Shown here one piece after another: positions 8,497 through 16,841 of a stretch of DNA of 34,058 nt (position 1 is its first letter; every line of letters begins with the position of its first letter). The translations under genes and the position numbers were made by a program. Location of the stretch: assembly GCA_003972855.1 (NCBI GenBank), contig QOAS01000154.1, positions 1-34,058 on the forward strand, in the 5' to 3' direction. The notes under the pieces were generated by a model that was given only the letters and a program-made list of their open reading frames with translations, ran no database searches and was not told the origin of the DNA. Source of the stretch: Gammaproteobacteria bacterium. Its GTDB lineage: Bacteria > Aquificota > Aquificia > Aquificales > QOAS01.

Positions 8497-9509
8497 ACCT
8501 TGTGAGAAAGCTCTACAAATTTCTCCACCGTTTGTTTTACCTTCCCGCTCCTTATTAGCTCCTTGGAAAGCTCTACCCCTTCCCTTAGGGAGGAAACTTT
8601 TTCCGCCACGTAGAGGGCAAAGGCTGAATTTACCGCCAAAAAGTCTTCGCCCGCTTCGTTTTTACCTTCCAAAATTTCCCAAAAGATTTGAACGTTACGG
8701 GTGCAATCTCCACCTTCTATCTCCCTCAAAGGTCTCCTCTTTACCCCCAACTCCTCGGGGGAAATTTTGTAAGTTTTCACCCCTTCGGGGGAAACTTCTC
8801 CCACCAAGGTTTCCGCGGTAACCGATACCTCGTCCAGTCCCTCAAGTCCGTGAACCACGAAAGCCCTCAAAGCTCCCAAATCTTTGAGAACTTGCGCCAA
8901 AGGTTCCACCAGTTTGGCGTCGTAAACCCCTACAACCTGCCGTTTTGCCCCCGCAGGGTTGGAAAGGGGTCCCACCAAATTAAAAAGGGATTTAACGCCG
9001 AGTTCCCTCCTAACTTTTGCCACATTTTTCATCGCGGGATGATACAGCGGTGCGAACAGAAATGCCAAATTGGTTTCTTCCAAAAGCCTTAAAGCCCCTT
9101 CGGGGGGTATTTCTACTTTTACACCCAAAGCTTCCAAAAAGTCCGCACTACCGCATTTGCTTGAAACCGCCCTATTTCCGTGTTTGGCAACCTTTACCCC
9201 CGCGGAAGCCACCACAAAGGCGCTCATGGTGGAGACGTTGAAGGTATCTACCTTATCCCCTCCCGTTCCGCAGGTGTCCACCAGCTTTTCGGGATAGGGG
9301 TAATCCACCTTTGTAGCCCACTCCCTAAATTTCTCCGCCGCCGCGACTATTTCCTCCACGCAAGCCCCTTTCATAGCCATGCCCATAATGAAGGCGCCGA
9401 TTTGCCCCTCGGTAGCCCTTCCCCCAACTATATCCTCTAAGGCGGAACGCAATTCCGATTTCGTTAAATCCTCAAAACGGGATAATTTTCTTATGATGTC
9501 TTTACGCAT
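8493..9509 (-). CDS. trpD: Anthranilate phosphoribosyltransferase
   Basis: TrpD transfers the phosphoribosyl group of PRPP to anthranilate in tryptophan synthesis. The 338 residues contain the PRPP-binding DTCGTGGDKVDTFNVST, the KHGNRAVSSKCGSAD segment and the metal/anthranilate-site residues of the nucleoside-phosphorylase-like fold (LGVKSLFNLVGPLSNP, VHGLEGLDEVS). The length is normal. No other trp gene is adjacent, so the pathway is scattered here. The 5' end overlaps the divergent gene at 9493 by up to 17 bp, meaning the two start regions sit on each other. Confidence 0.96.
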   Translation of the reverse strand: MRKDIIRKLSRFEDLTKSELRSALEDIVGGRATEGQIGAFIMGMAMKGACVEEIVAAAEKFREWATKVDYPYPEKLVDTCGTGGDKVDTFNVSTMSAFVVASAGVKVAKHGNRAVSSKCGSADFLEALGVKVEIPPEGALRLLEETNLAFLFAPLYHPAMKNVAKVRRELGVKSLFNLVGPLSNPAGAKRQVVGVYDAKLVEPLAQVLKDLGALRAFVVHGLEGLDEVSVTAETLVGEVSPEGVKTYKISPEELGVKRRPLREIEGGDCTRNVQIFWEILEGKNEAGEDFLAVNSAFALYVAEKVSSLREGVELSKELIRSGKVKQTVEKFVELSHKV

Positions 9510-9954
9510 AGTGTTAATGATATTTTCCTTTTTGGGTTTTACCGCCTTTAGCCAACCCTTTTGCGGGGTTGAAGTAGAAAATCCCTTTCCCCTCCAAAGG
9601 GGTTTTATAAGTTCCTATCTAAACCAAAAGGTGTTTGAGACCTTAATTGAAACCGGTTTCGTGCAGGACTGCAAAAAGGGAAAACCCGTCTTGGTAAGGG
9701 TAAAAAGGGTGGACTTCAAGGGTTCCTCCATATCGGGAAACCGCTTTAGCGGTTACACCTTTTACCTATCCTTTGATATAGTCCTTCCAAAGGAAACACT
9801 TTCTTACAGCCTTTCCAAATACGTTTCTTTGCCCGACCCCTCGTTGGGAACTTTGCCAATAAGAAGCGCAATGGTAGACCTTTTGGAAACTTACCAGATG
9901 AGGATAAAAAAAGACCTTTTGGAGTATAAGGAAAAGTTTAAAGATGGAAGTTAA
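9493..9954 (+). CDS. Small exported protein of unknown function (possibly LptE-like)
   Basis: I do not recognise this gene with certainty. The product, about 153 residues, starts with a good Sec signal: basic SLR, a hydrophobic stretch IVLMIFSFLGFTAF, then SQPF. The cysteine that follows is not in a proper lipobox, so export rather than lipidation is the safer reading. The mature part has alternating strands (VLVRVKRVDFKG, YTFYLSFDIVL) and a C-terminal charged helix. That pattern and size are reminiscent of LptE, the outer-membrane LPS-assembly partner, but the similarity is weak. Starts at 9493 or 9496 keep the basic n-region; ATG 9517 would lose it. It overlaps mtnA by 11 bp, so the two are probably translated from one message. 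Confidence 0.6.
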   Translation: MMSLRIVLMIFSFLGFTAFSQPFCGVEVENPFPLQRGFISSYLNQKVFETLIETGFVQDCKKGKPVLVRVKRVDFKGSSISGNRFSGYTFYLSFDIVLPKETLSYSLSKYVSLPDPSLGTLPIRSAMVDLLETYQMRIKKDLLEYKEKFKDGS

Positions 9955-10933
9955 AGCCTTCGTGTGGAATTCGGGAGAACTTAAGGTTTTAAATCAGCTG
10001 AAACTTCCCCGAGAGGAAGAGTGGCTTTCCCTAAAAAGCTACAGAGAGGTTGCCAAGGCGATAAAGGATATGGTGGTAAGGGGCGCACCCGCAATAGGGT
10101 GCGTCGCGTCTTACGGTTTTGTGTTGGGGGTTAAATACGAAAAGGAAGACCCCGAAGAAGTTTTTCAAGCCTTGAAAAATACCCGCCCTACCGCGGTAAA
10201 TCTCTTTTGGGCTTTGGAGAGGGTTAAAAAAGCTTTGGAAAGCGGTAAAGATGTAGAGGAAGAGGCAAAAGCTATAGAGCGGGAGGATTACGAGACCAAC
10301 CTAAAAATAGGAGAAAACGGAAACACCCTAATCCCCGAAGGGGCAAAAATCCTAACCCACTGCAATACGGGGGCTTTGGCTACCGCGGGATACGGCACCG
10401 CGTTGGGGGTTATAAGAAGTGCCTTTAGAAGCGGAAAAAATATTTTCGTTTGGGTGGACGAAACCCGTCCCTATTTGCAGGGCGCCCGCCTTACCGCTTG
10501 GGAACTGGCTAAAGAAGGTATCCCCCACAGGATTATTACCGACTCCACCGCCGGCTTTTTGATGAGGAAAAAAATGGTAGATGCGATTATCGTAGGAGCG
10601 GACCGCATCACCCTAAGGGGGGACGTAGCCAACAAAATAGGGACTTACACTTTGGCGGTTTTGGCAAAGGAACACAAAATACCCTTTTACGTAGCCGCAC
10701 CGCTTTCAACCTTTGACCCAAATCTGTTTTCGGGGGAAGAAATACCTATAGAGGAGAGAAGTGAGGAGGAGGTCAAAACCTGTTTCGGTTGTAAAGTGGC
10801 ACCTACCGAAAGCGGGGCATTGCATTGGGGTTTTGATGTAACCCCCGCGGAGCTTATAGACGCCATTATCACCGAAAAGGGTATTATTCAAAAGCCTACA
10901 CCCGAAAAGGTTAAAAGACTTTTGGGGATTTAA
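9944..10933 (+). CDS. mtnA: S-methyl-5-thioribose-1-phosphate isomerase
   Basis: MtnA converts methylthioribose 1-phosphate to methylthioribulose 1-phosphate in methionine salvage; related enzymes handle 5-deoxyribose 1-phosphate. The 329 residues show the family signatures MVVRGAPAIG near residue 45, THCNTGALATAGYGTALG (with the active-site Cys), VDETRPYLQGARLTAWEL, and VGADRI...GDVANKIGTYTLAVLA (with the catalytic Asp). No other salvage gene is nearby. The ATG lies inside the end of the preceding exported-protein gene. A near-perfect GGGGAT/ATCCCC hairpin spans the stop codon and the start of hyuA. Confidence 0.95.
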   Translation: MEVKAFVWNSGELKVLNQLKLPREEEWLSLKSYREVAKAIKDMVVRGAPAIGCVASYGFVLGVKYEKEDPEEVFQALKNTRPTAVNLFWALERVKKALESGKDVEEEAKAIEREDYETNLKIGENGNTLIPEGAKILTHCNTGALATAGYGTALGVIRSAFRSGKNIFVWVDETRPYLQGARLTAWELAKEGIPHRIITDSTAGFLMRKKMVDAIIVGADRITLRGDVANKIGTYTLAVLAKEHKIPFYVAAPLSTFDPNLFSGEEIPIEERSEEEVKTCFGCKVAPTESGALHWGFDVTPAELIDAIITEKGIIQKPTPEKVKRLLGI

Positions 10934-10940
10934 AATCCCC
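10924..10940 (+). promoter_or_regulatory. Hairpin spanning the mtnA stop and the hyuA leader
   Basis: GGGGAT (10924-10929) and ATCCCC (10935-10940) form a 6-bp stem around TTAAA, which contains the mtnA stop codon. It ends 5 nt before the hyuA ATG and is followed by CTTTAA rather than a T-run. It could attenuate or control hyuA translation; the function is a guess. Confidence 0.35.
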
Positions 10941-10945
10941 CTTTA

Positions 10946-12973
10946 ATGTCTTCCAAAGGAAAACCAACCGTAGCGGTTGGGGTTGATACGGGCGGAACCT
11001 TTACCGATTTCGTATACAAAACCCCCGAGGGGTGGAAGGTTTACAAAACCCTCTCCACCCCCGAAAATCCCGCCAAAGCGATACTTGAGGGGTTAAAGGT
11101 TATAGGCGAAGACCTACCGAGGTATATAGTCCACGGAACGACGGTGGCAACCAACACCCTCTTGGAACGAAAGGGGGCAAAAACCGCCTTCGTAACCAAC
11201 AAAGGTTTCAAGGACATAATAGAGATAGGTCGCCAAAATAGGGAAAGGCTTTACGACCTACACTACCGAAGGGAAAAACCGCTCGTTCCCCGCAACCTTA
11301 GGTTTGAAATTGACTGCAGGGTAAACTCCAAAGGTCAAATCGTCAAAGATATAGACCCCAAAGAGGTTGAGGAGCTAATAGAAAACCTAAAAAAGGAAAG
11401 GGTTGAAGCGGTCGCGGTTTGTTTTCTCTTTTCCTTTTTAAATCCCCAACACGAAAAGTTGGTGGGCAAACTAATTAGGGAAAAACTTAAAGGGGTTTAC
11501 GTATCGGTTTCCTCCGAAATTCTACCCGAATTCAGGGAGTTTGAAAGGGCTTCCACAACGGTGGTAAACGCCTATGTAGCCCCCAAAATGGCAAAGTATG
11601 TAACCACCCTAAAGGAAAGTCTTTCCCCCCAAGATAGGCTCGTAATAATGCAGTCCAGCGGAGGGGTAATTTCCGCGGATACGGTAATTAAAGAACCGGT
11701 TAGAACGGTTTTGAGCGGTCCCGCGGGCGGGGTTGTAGGCGCTTGGAAAATAGGAAAATTGGCGGGCTTTGAAAAGCTTATCACCTTTGACATGGGGGGA
11801 ACTTCAACCGACGTTTCCCTCGTGGACGGAAAACCTTCCTTTACGACGGAAACAAAAATCTCGGGAATTCCGATTAAGGTGCCGATGATAGAAATTCACA
11901 CGGTAGGGGCGGGAGGCGGTTCCATAGTTTGGATTGACGAGGGGGGAGCTTTAAAGGTGGGACCCCAAAGTGCGGGGGCAAACCCGGGTCCGATTTGCTA
12001 CGGCAGGGGTGGAAAGGAGATAACCGTTACCGATACCAACCTCTTTTTGGGAAGGCTTGTCCCCGACCACTTTTTGGGTGGAAATATGAAACTCCACAAC
12101 GAAGGGGTTGAAAGGGCTTTCAAAAACCTCTCGGAGAAACTAAAGGTAGACCCCTACCGGCTGGCGGAAGGAATTTTGGAAATAGCCAATACCAAAATGG
12201 AGGGTGCAATAAGGGTAATCTCCGTTCAAAGGGGTTACAACCCTTCGGAATTTACCCTCGTGAGTTTCGGCGGTGCGGGGGGAATGCACGCGGTCTTTTT
12301 GGCTAAAAAGTTAGGCATACCGAGGGTTTTAATTCCCAAAAATCCGGGACTTTTGTCCGCAATGGGTATGCTTTTGGCAGACCTCGTAAGGGATTACTCC
12401 CTAACCGTTATGCTACCGATTGAGGGAGGGAGGGAACAAGAGCTTTACCGACACCTAAAGGAGCTTTTTAAGACCTTGGAAAACCGCGCGCTGGAGGAAA
12501 TGGAAAGGGAAGGTTTTACCCAGCTCGGTAAAGATCTATTTTTGGAACACTCATTGGACGTAAGGTATAAGGGACAATCCTACGAGGTTAATATTCCCTT
12601 TACCCCTCAAATAAGGGAGGAGTTTGAAAGGGTTTACAAAAACCTTTACGGTTACACCTTGGAAAACCGTCCCCTTGAGGTGGTAAACATCAGGCTCAAA
12701 GCGATAGGCGTAGGAGAGAAACCCCCCTTACCTCCCATAGAGAAGAGCGACGGAAAACTCCTCTCGCGGGCGGTTGTAGGCGAACAAAAAACCTTTTTCG
12801 GAGGAAAAACCTACACCGTAAAGGTTATAGATAGGGATAAACTCCTCGCGGGCGATAGATGGGACTTTCCATCAATAGTGGTTGAATATTCCTCCACTCT
12901 GGTAATCCCACCCGGTTGCTTCGTTAGGGTTGATGAATTTGGAAACCTCATAGTGGAAGTTTTTGAAAATTAA
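10946..12973 (+). CDS. HyuA-type hydantoinase/oxoprolinase subunit A
   Basis: The protein (675 residues) begins with the acetate-kinase-fold phosphate loop GVDTGGTFTDFV, then VHGTTVATNTLLERKGAKTA (hydantoinase/oxoprolinase N-terminal domain), VMQSSGGV, VLSGPAGGVVGAWKIG, FDMGGTSTDVSLV and HTVGAGGGSIVWID. These are standard for the ATP-dependent hydantoinase/5-oxoprolinase/acetone-carboxylase beta family. The exact substrate cannot be read from sequence. Members usually work with a HyuB-type subunit encoded next door; none is here, because the next gene is an unrelated EAL protein on the other strand. It follows mtnA after 12 bp and is probably co-transcribed with it. Confidence 0.9.
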   Translation: MSSKGKPTVAVGVDTGGTFTDFVYKTPEGWKVYKTLSTPENPAKAILEGLKVIGEDLPRYIVHGTTVATNTLLERKGAKTAFVTNKGFKDIIEIGRQNRERLYDLHYRREKPLVPRNLRFEIDCRVNSKGQIVKDIDPKEVEELIENLKKERVEAVAVCFLFSFLNPQHEKLVGKLIREKLKGVYVSVSSEILPEFREFERASTTVVNAYVAPKMAKYVTTLKESLSPQDRLVIMQSSGGVISADTVIKEPVRTVLSGPAGGVVGAWKIGKLAGFEKLITFDMGGTSTDVSLVDGKPSFTTETKISGIPIKVPMIEIHTVGAGGGSIVWIDEGGALKVGPQSAGANPGPICYGRGGKEITVTDTNLFLGRLVPDHFLGGNMKLHNEGVERAFKNLSEKLKVDPYRLAEGILEIANTKMEGAIRVISVQRGYNPSEFTLVSFGGAGGMHAVFLAKKLGIPRVLIPKNPGLLSAMGMLLADLVRDYSLTVMLPIEGGREQELYRHLKELFKTLENRALEEMEREGFTQLGKDLFLEHSLDVRYKGQSYEVNIPFTPQIREEFERVYKNLYGYTLENRPLEVVNIRLKAIGVGEKPPLPPIEKSDGKLLSRAVVGEQKTFFGGKTYTVKVIDRDKLLAGDRWDFPSIVVEYSSTLVIPPGCFVRVDEFGNLIVEVFEN

Positions 12974-12983
12974 GAAGAAAACA

Positions 12984-14267
12984 TCAAGAAGTTTTTACCT
13001 TTTTTATTTCTTCCTCTAAAGGTGTGGGTTTGTGCAGTAAAAACCCCTGTAGGCTTATTTTATCGGGTTTGAACGAATAAGTTTCAGCTATCTTTCTAAT
13101 TTCGTTAAAGATTTTTTCCGAGGAAATAAACTCGTAAACGATTTCCATGTCTATCTTTTGGGCAAAGAGAGATACCGACTCCACTATTGAGCGGTATATC
13201 TCGGAATTCAACATATTTTGGACTATTTTTCCGTCCAGCTTTATAACCTTGGCGTTTTTATATTTTGCCAGTTCTCCAACCGTTTCAAAATTGGTATATC
13301 CGCTTCCAAAATCGTCAAAAGCGATGGTAAATTTCTTCTCTTGCAGATATTCAAGGATTTGTTTATTGGTAACTATCGCGTATTCGGTTATTTCTAAAAC
13401 CAAATCAATACCAATGTCGTTACAACCGTCTATTAGCTTTATAAGTTCCTCTACAGCGGAGGCGTAACTTAGGGAGGAAGGGTAGATGTTTACAAAAATC
13501 CTGTCGGTTACCAACTTTAAATTTTCTAAATTGTCCCTCACGGTTGAAAGGACAACTTTGTCAAATTCTCCCGTTAGATTTTCCCTCTCAAGATAGGGAA
13601 TAAACAATCCCGCGGAGACATATCCGGAGCGGTCAGGTTTGGGAATTCTCGCCAATATTTCCGCACCTTTCTTTTTAAGCTCCAAATCAAAAATATAGTG
13701 AACGAAAAGGGTAATATCCCTTTCCTTTAAGGCTCGCTCTACATGTTTTCTTAACCTTATTCTTTCCCGTGCCTTATTTAATAACAAGTCCGTTTGTTCC
13801 GTGTAATCTTTAACGAATATAATCTTTTCCGTCGCGTTGCTTTTTAAATCTTCGGTTATTAGTTCAACAATCTCTTCTATCTCTTCATAATGCAAATCAA
13901 AAAGTTTTACGGTGTTTATTTTCCCTATAGCCAATATAGGTTTTCTGACGAAACTAAATTCTTCCCCCGATATGTTTTCGGAAAGAAGGGAGATATCTTT
14001 CCAAATTTTTTCAAACCTTTGGTGAAAATTTTTAGCCAATCCGTTAAAGACCACTTTTATAGATTTCTCATCAAAAAACCAAAAGAGCAAATCTACCTCG
14101 CTACCGTAATTCTTAAAGAGATTAAAAATCTTGCTCCGTATCCTCTCCGATACAGTGATTTCCTCTGGAGATTCAATTATTACCATAAAAATCTTGTTTT
14201 TGTAACCTTTTTCCGACAAATATCTGTATACAAACTCATCCCTATTTTCCAACCAAAAATTTATCAA
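12984..14267 (-). CDS. EAL-domain cyclic-di-GMP phosphodiesterase with a divergent N-terminal domain
   Basis: The C-terminal half (about residues 185-427) is an EAL domain. The signature reads AEILAR (EIL in place of EAL, E203). The other catalytic positions look kept: FVN (N260), LEITE (E292), FDDFGSGYTNF (D318, D319), IKLDGK (K343), a VYE in place of AEG, and LQGFLL near the end. An active c-di-GMP phosphodiesterase is plausible. Residues 1-170 have no clear motif and could be a decayed GGDEF domain. It lies 23 bp downstream of the globin-CZB gene on the same strand, so the two form a probable sensor/output pair. Its stop faces hyuA, 10 bp away. Confidence 0.85.
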   Translation of the reverse strand: MINFWLENRDEFVYRYLSEKGYKNKIFMVIIESPEEITVSERIRSKIFNLFKNYGSEVDLLFWFFDEKSIKVVFNGLAKNFHQRFEKIWKDISLLSENISGEEFSFVRKPILAIGKINTVKLFDLHYEEIEEIVELITEDLKSNATEKIIFVKDYTEQTDLLLNKARERIRLRKHVERALKERDITLFVHYIFDLELKKKGAEILARIPKPDRSGYVSAGLFIPYLERENLTGEFDKVVLSTVRDNLENLKLVTDRIFVNIYPSSLSYASAVEELIKLIDGCNDIGIDLVLEITEYAIVTNKQILEYLQEKKFTIAFDDFGSGYTNFETVGELAKYKNAKVIKLDGKIVQNMLNSEIYRSIVESVSLFAQKIDMEIVYEFISSEKIFNEIRKIAETYSFKPDKISLQGFLLHKPTPLEEEIKKVKTS

Positions 14268-14290
14268 CTTATCAAAGTTGTAAAGAAATT

Positions 14291-15019
14291 TTATCCTTCC
14301 TCCACTAAACTTTGAGTAAGGGAAACCGCCCTTTCGTAACAGCCTTTGCTCACTTCCGAAATAATATTTCTTTCCAACGAGTGTATTTTTTTATGGGAGA
14401 ATTTGATTTTTAAAGCCAATTCGTTATTGGAAAAAGCTATAATATCAAAAGCCAAACCGTCCAAAAATTTTCCGACTTCGCATGTAGTATGGGAAATAAC
14501 GGGAACTATTTCCCCTTTGAAAGCTTTCCTTACCGTATCTCGGAAGGTTTCTATCTTCCTTTTCATCAAGTGGTAGATGTATTGGTCGTAGTAAAAATCG
14601 GTTTCTTTTTTAACCGCGGAAGTTAAATAACCGACAAATTCCTCCAAAATATCGGAAATGTAAACTTCGGCGGTTGTTTTTTTTAACAATTCGGAAAACA
14701 ACCATAGCTTCCCGTTGTCCACCTTTAATTGAATATTTTTCAAAACCAAGTCCTCATAAATTTTTACCGAATCGTAAAAGATTTTTCCGTCTATACCCAG
14801 TTCCCTATGCCTTTTGGCTAAGCGGATTAACACTTCTCGGGCTTTTTCTTCGTTATTGTCCTTCAAAGCTTTGAAGACCTCTTTAACCACGGAGGATTGC
14901 CTACTTATTAAGGAATCTATTAAGGCGAAGGAGTTAAAAAATTCACCCGCGTGGTCGTCGTCCAAAAGGATGGAGTAAAATTCCGTAAAAATCTTTCTTA
15001 AAACTTTTTCATCTACCAT
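14291..15019 (-). CDS. Globin-type sensor domain fused to a CZB-like zinc-binding domain
   Basis: The product has about 242 residues from the ATG at 15019; a longer frame to 15070 exists but adds an unlikely N-terminus. Residues about 1-135 resemble a globin-coupled sensor, with FALIDSLISRQSSVVKEVFK followed by HRELGIDGKIFYDSVKIYEDL, where H71 would be the proximal haem ligand. Residues about 140-242 resemble a CZB domain: H150, C180 (in HTTCEVGKFLDG), H209 and H213. From memory, the spacing 30/29/4 is close to the H-C-H-H zinc site of DgcZ. No output domain is present; the EAL gene follows on the same strand. A plausible role is gas or zinc control of c-di-GMP turnover. The globin call is less sure than the CZB call. 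Confidence 0.65.
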   Translation of the reverse strand: MVDEKVLRKIFTEFYSILLDDDHAGEFFNSFALIDSLISRQSSVVKEVFKALKDNNEEKAREVLIRLAKRHRELGIDGKIFYDSVKIYEDLVLKNIQLKVDNGKLWLFSELLKKTTAEVYISDILEEFVGYLTSAVKKETDFYYDQYIYHLMKRKIETFRDTVRKAFKGEIVPVISHTTCEVGKFLDGLAFDIIAFSNNELALKIKFSHKKIHSLERNIISEVSKGCYERAVSLTQSLVEEG

Positions 15020-15124
15020 TTGTGGAATAAAATATAGGTTGCTCCGCCAAATTTTACATATTAATGTCAATACAAGGTGGGTTTTTAATTTAAACGAAAA
15101 CTTGAAGGATAATTCCTCTTTTTA

Positions 15125-16297
15125 ATGTCCCTAAGGGTTTTGAGATTTTTAACCGCCGGTGAGAGTCACGGAAAAGGGCTTGTAGCAATTTTGGAGGGTA
15201 TCCCCGCCAACTTAGAAATTTGTGCGGAGGACATAAATAGGGAACTCGCCCGCAGACAAAGGGGTTACGGAAGGGGCGGGCGAATGAAGATAGAAAAAGA
15301 CCGCGTAGAGTTCATTTCGGGAGTTAGGTTTGGAAAAACCATAGGTTCACCCATAGCAATGGCAATATGGAACAGAGACTACGAGAACTGGAAAGAAAAA
15401 ATGGCAACCGAAGGACAGCCTCCCCAAGGTTATACCCCCTTTACCCGTCCCCGCCCCGGGCATGCAGATTTGGCGGGTGGCATAAAGTATAACCAACGGG
15501 ATTTGAGAAACATACTTGAAAGAAGCTCTGCCAGAGAAACCGCGGCGAGGGTGGCGGTGGGTGCGGTGTGCAAAAAATTTCTTTCAGAGTTTGGAATAAA
15601 GATAGGAAGTTATGTAAGGGTTTTGGGCGGATACAAGGTCAAAGAGATGCCGATAGACCTCTGGAGTAGGCATCTAAAGGCGGAACAATCGGAGGTAAGA
15701 ATACCCAATCCCCTTGAGGACAATTTCGTAAAAACCCTTATAGATAAGGCTAAGGAAAAAGGGGAAACCTTGGGGGGAATAATAGAGGTTTTTGCTTTAA
15801 ACGTGCCACCCGGTTTGGGAAGCCACATTCAGTGGGATAGGAGGTTGGACGGAAGGATAGCCCAAGCGATGATGTCCATTCAGGCTATAAAGGGGGTGGA
15901 AATAGGAAGCGGATTTGAGACGGGGTTTCTACCGGGAAGCAAGGTGATGGACGAAATAGGTTGGAGGGAAGACAAGGGATTTTTCCGATATACCAACCAT
16001 CTCGGCGGAACGGAGGGAGGGATAACCAACGGTCAGCCAATTGTGGTAAGAATTGCAATGAAACCCATTCCCACCCTAATGTCTCCCCTAAGGAGTGTTG
16101 ATATAAATACGAAGGAAGAGGTTAAGGCGAGTCGGGAGCGTTCCGATGTAACCGCCGTTCCCGCCGCGTCGGTGGTTGCGGAGGCGATGTTAGCAATAGT
16201 TTTGGCGGACGCCCTCCTTGAAAAGTTAGGCGGTGACTTTATGGAAGAGGTTAAGGAGAGGTTTGAACTATACCTAAAACACATTAAGAGTTTTTAG
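15125..16297 (+). CDS. aroC: Chorismate synthase
   Basis: AroC performs the last shikimate-pathway step, converting EPSP to chorismate with reduced FMN. The 390 residues show FLTAGESHGKGL at the N-terminus, RRQRGYGRGGRM, RPRPGHADLAGGIKY, RSSARETAARVA, and the C-terminal RSDVTAVPAASVVAE, all family signatures. The length is normal. No Shine-Dalgarno sequence is evident before ATG 15125. The 3' end overlaps the convergent DUF4416 gene by 14 bp. Chorismate feeds the tryptophan branch, whose trpD lies at 8.5-9.5 kb. Confidence 0.97.
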   Translation: MSLRVLRFLTAGESHGKGLVAILEGIPANLEICAEDINRELARRQRGYGRGGRMKIEKDRVEFISGVRFGKTIGSPIAMAIWNRDYENWKEKMATEGQPPQGYTPFTRPRPGHADLAGGIKYNQRDLRNILERSSARETAARVAVGAVCKKFLSEFGIKIGSYVRVLGGYKVKEMPIDLWSRHLKAEQSEVRIPNPLEDNFVKTLIDKAKEKGETLGGIIEVFALNVPPGLGSHIQWDRRLDGRIAQAMMSIQAIKGVEIGSGFETGFLPGSKVMDEIGWREDKGFFRYTNHLGGTEGGITNGQPIVVRIAMKPIPTLMSPLRSVDINTKEEVKASRERSDVTAVPAASVVAEAMLAIVLADALLEKLGGDFMEEVKERFELYLKHIKSF

Positions 16298-16841
16298 CTC
16301 TTTCCGCCTCCTTCAATTGTTTTAAGTAGAGCTTCCTAACTTTTAGAAAAAAGTCCTTCACCTCCCTTTTGCGGTAATCCTCATAGGTCCAAAACAGGTC
16401 TCTAAAGTCACCTCCGAAGTAGAGGTATTCCATCTCCGCAAATATACCCTTTCCGAGGTAAAACCTTCCTCCCCTCTCTTTGTGGGTGGTCAAAAATAGG
16501 TGGTGTTTATCCACCCAACCGGGGTCTATATTTACAACCCTATTTCCTCCAACGGAAAGCTCCTTCTCTATTTCCATAGCGAGGAGTTTGAGCTTTAAGG
16601 GGTTTAGCCCTTGCGAGCAGGGGTCGGCATTTATAAGGTTTTTCCCCGAAAGGTAGAGCCTCTTTAGGGGATAACCCATTTCCTTTCCGTAGTAACGCTC
16701 AAGGTGGGGAAAGTGGTAAACTTCGGAGGTTAAATCAAAACCCCCCACCAACCTTTTCAGTTCCTCCAAAGAGGTTTCCAACGCGGAGGGAAAATTCTCG
16801 TTGTAGAGAACCGAAAAGGTGGGTTTTACTAACATAACCAC
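16284..16841 (-). CDS. DUF4416 family protein
   Basis: This 185-residue protein of unknown function carries the features I associate with DUF4416: an N-terminal FSVLYN strand, a central NIDPGWVDKHHLFLTTHKERGGRFYLGKGIFAEMEYLYFGG-type segment (residues about 105-140), and a late WTYEDYRKRE motif before a basic C-terminal helix. The start is a GTG immediately after the rimM stop codon; ATG at 16835 is an alternative two codons in. It is most likely co-transcribed with rimM. No function should be assigned beyond the family. Confidence 0.8.
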   Translation of the reverse strand: MVMLVKPTFSVLYNENFPSALETSLEELKRLVGGFDLTSEVYHFPHLERYYGKEMGYPLKRLYLSGKNLINADPCSQGLNPLKLKLLAMEIEKELSVGGNRVVNIDPGWVDKHHLFLTTHKERGGRFYLGKGIFAEMEYLYFGGDFRDLFWTYEDYRKREVKDFFLKVRKLYLKQLKEAERAKNS

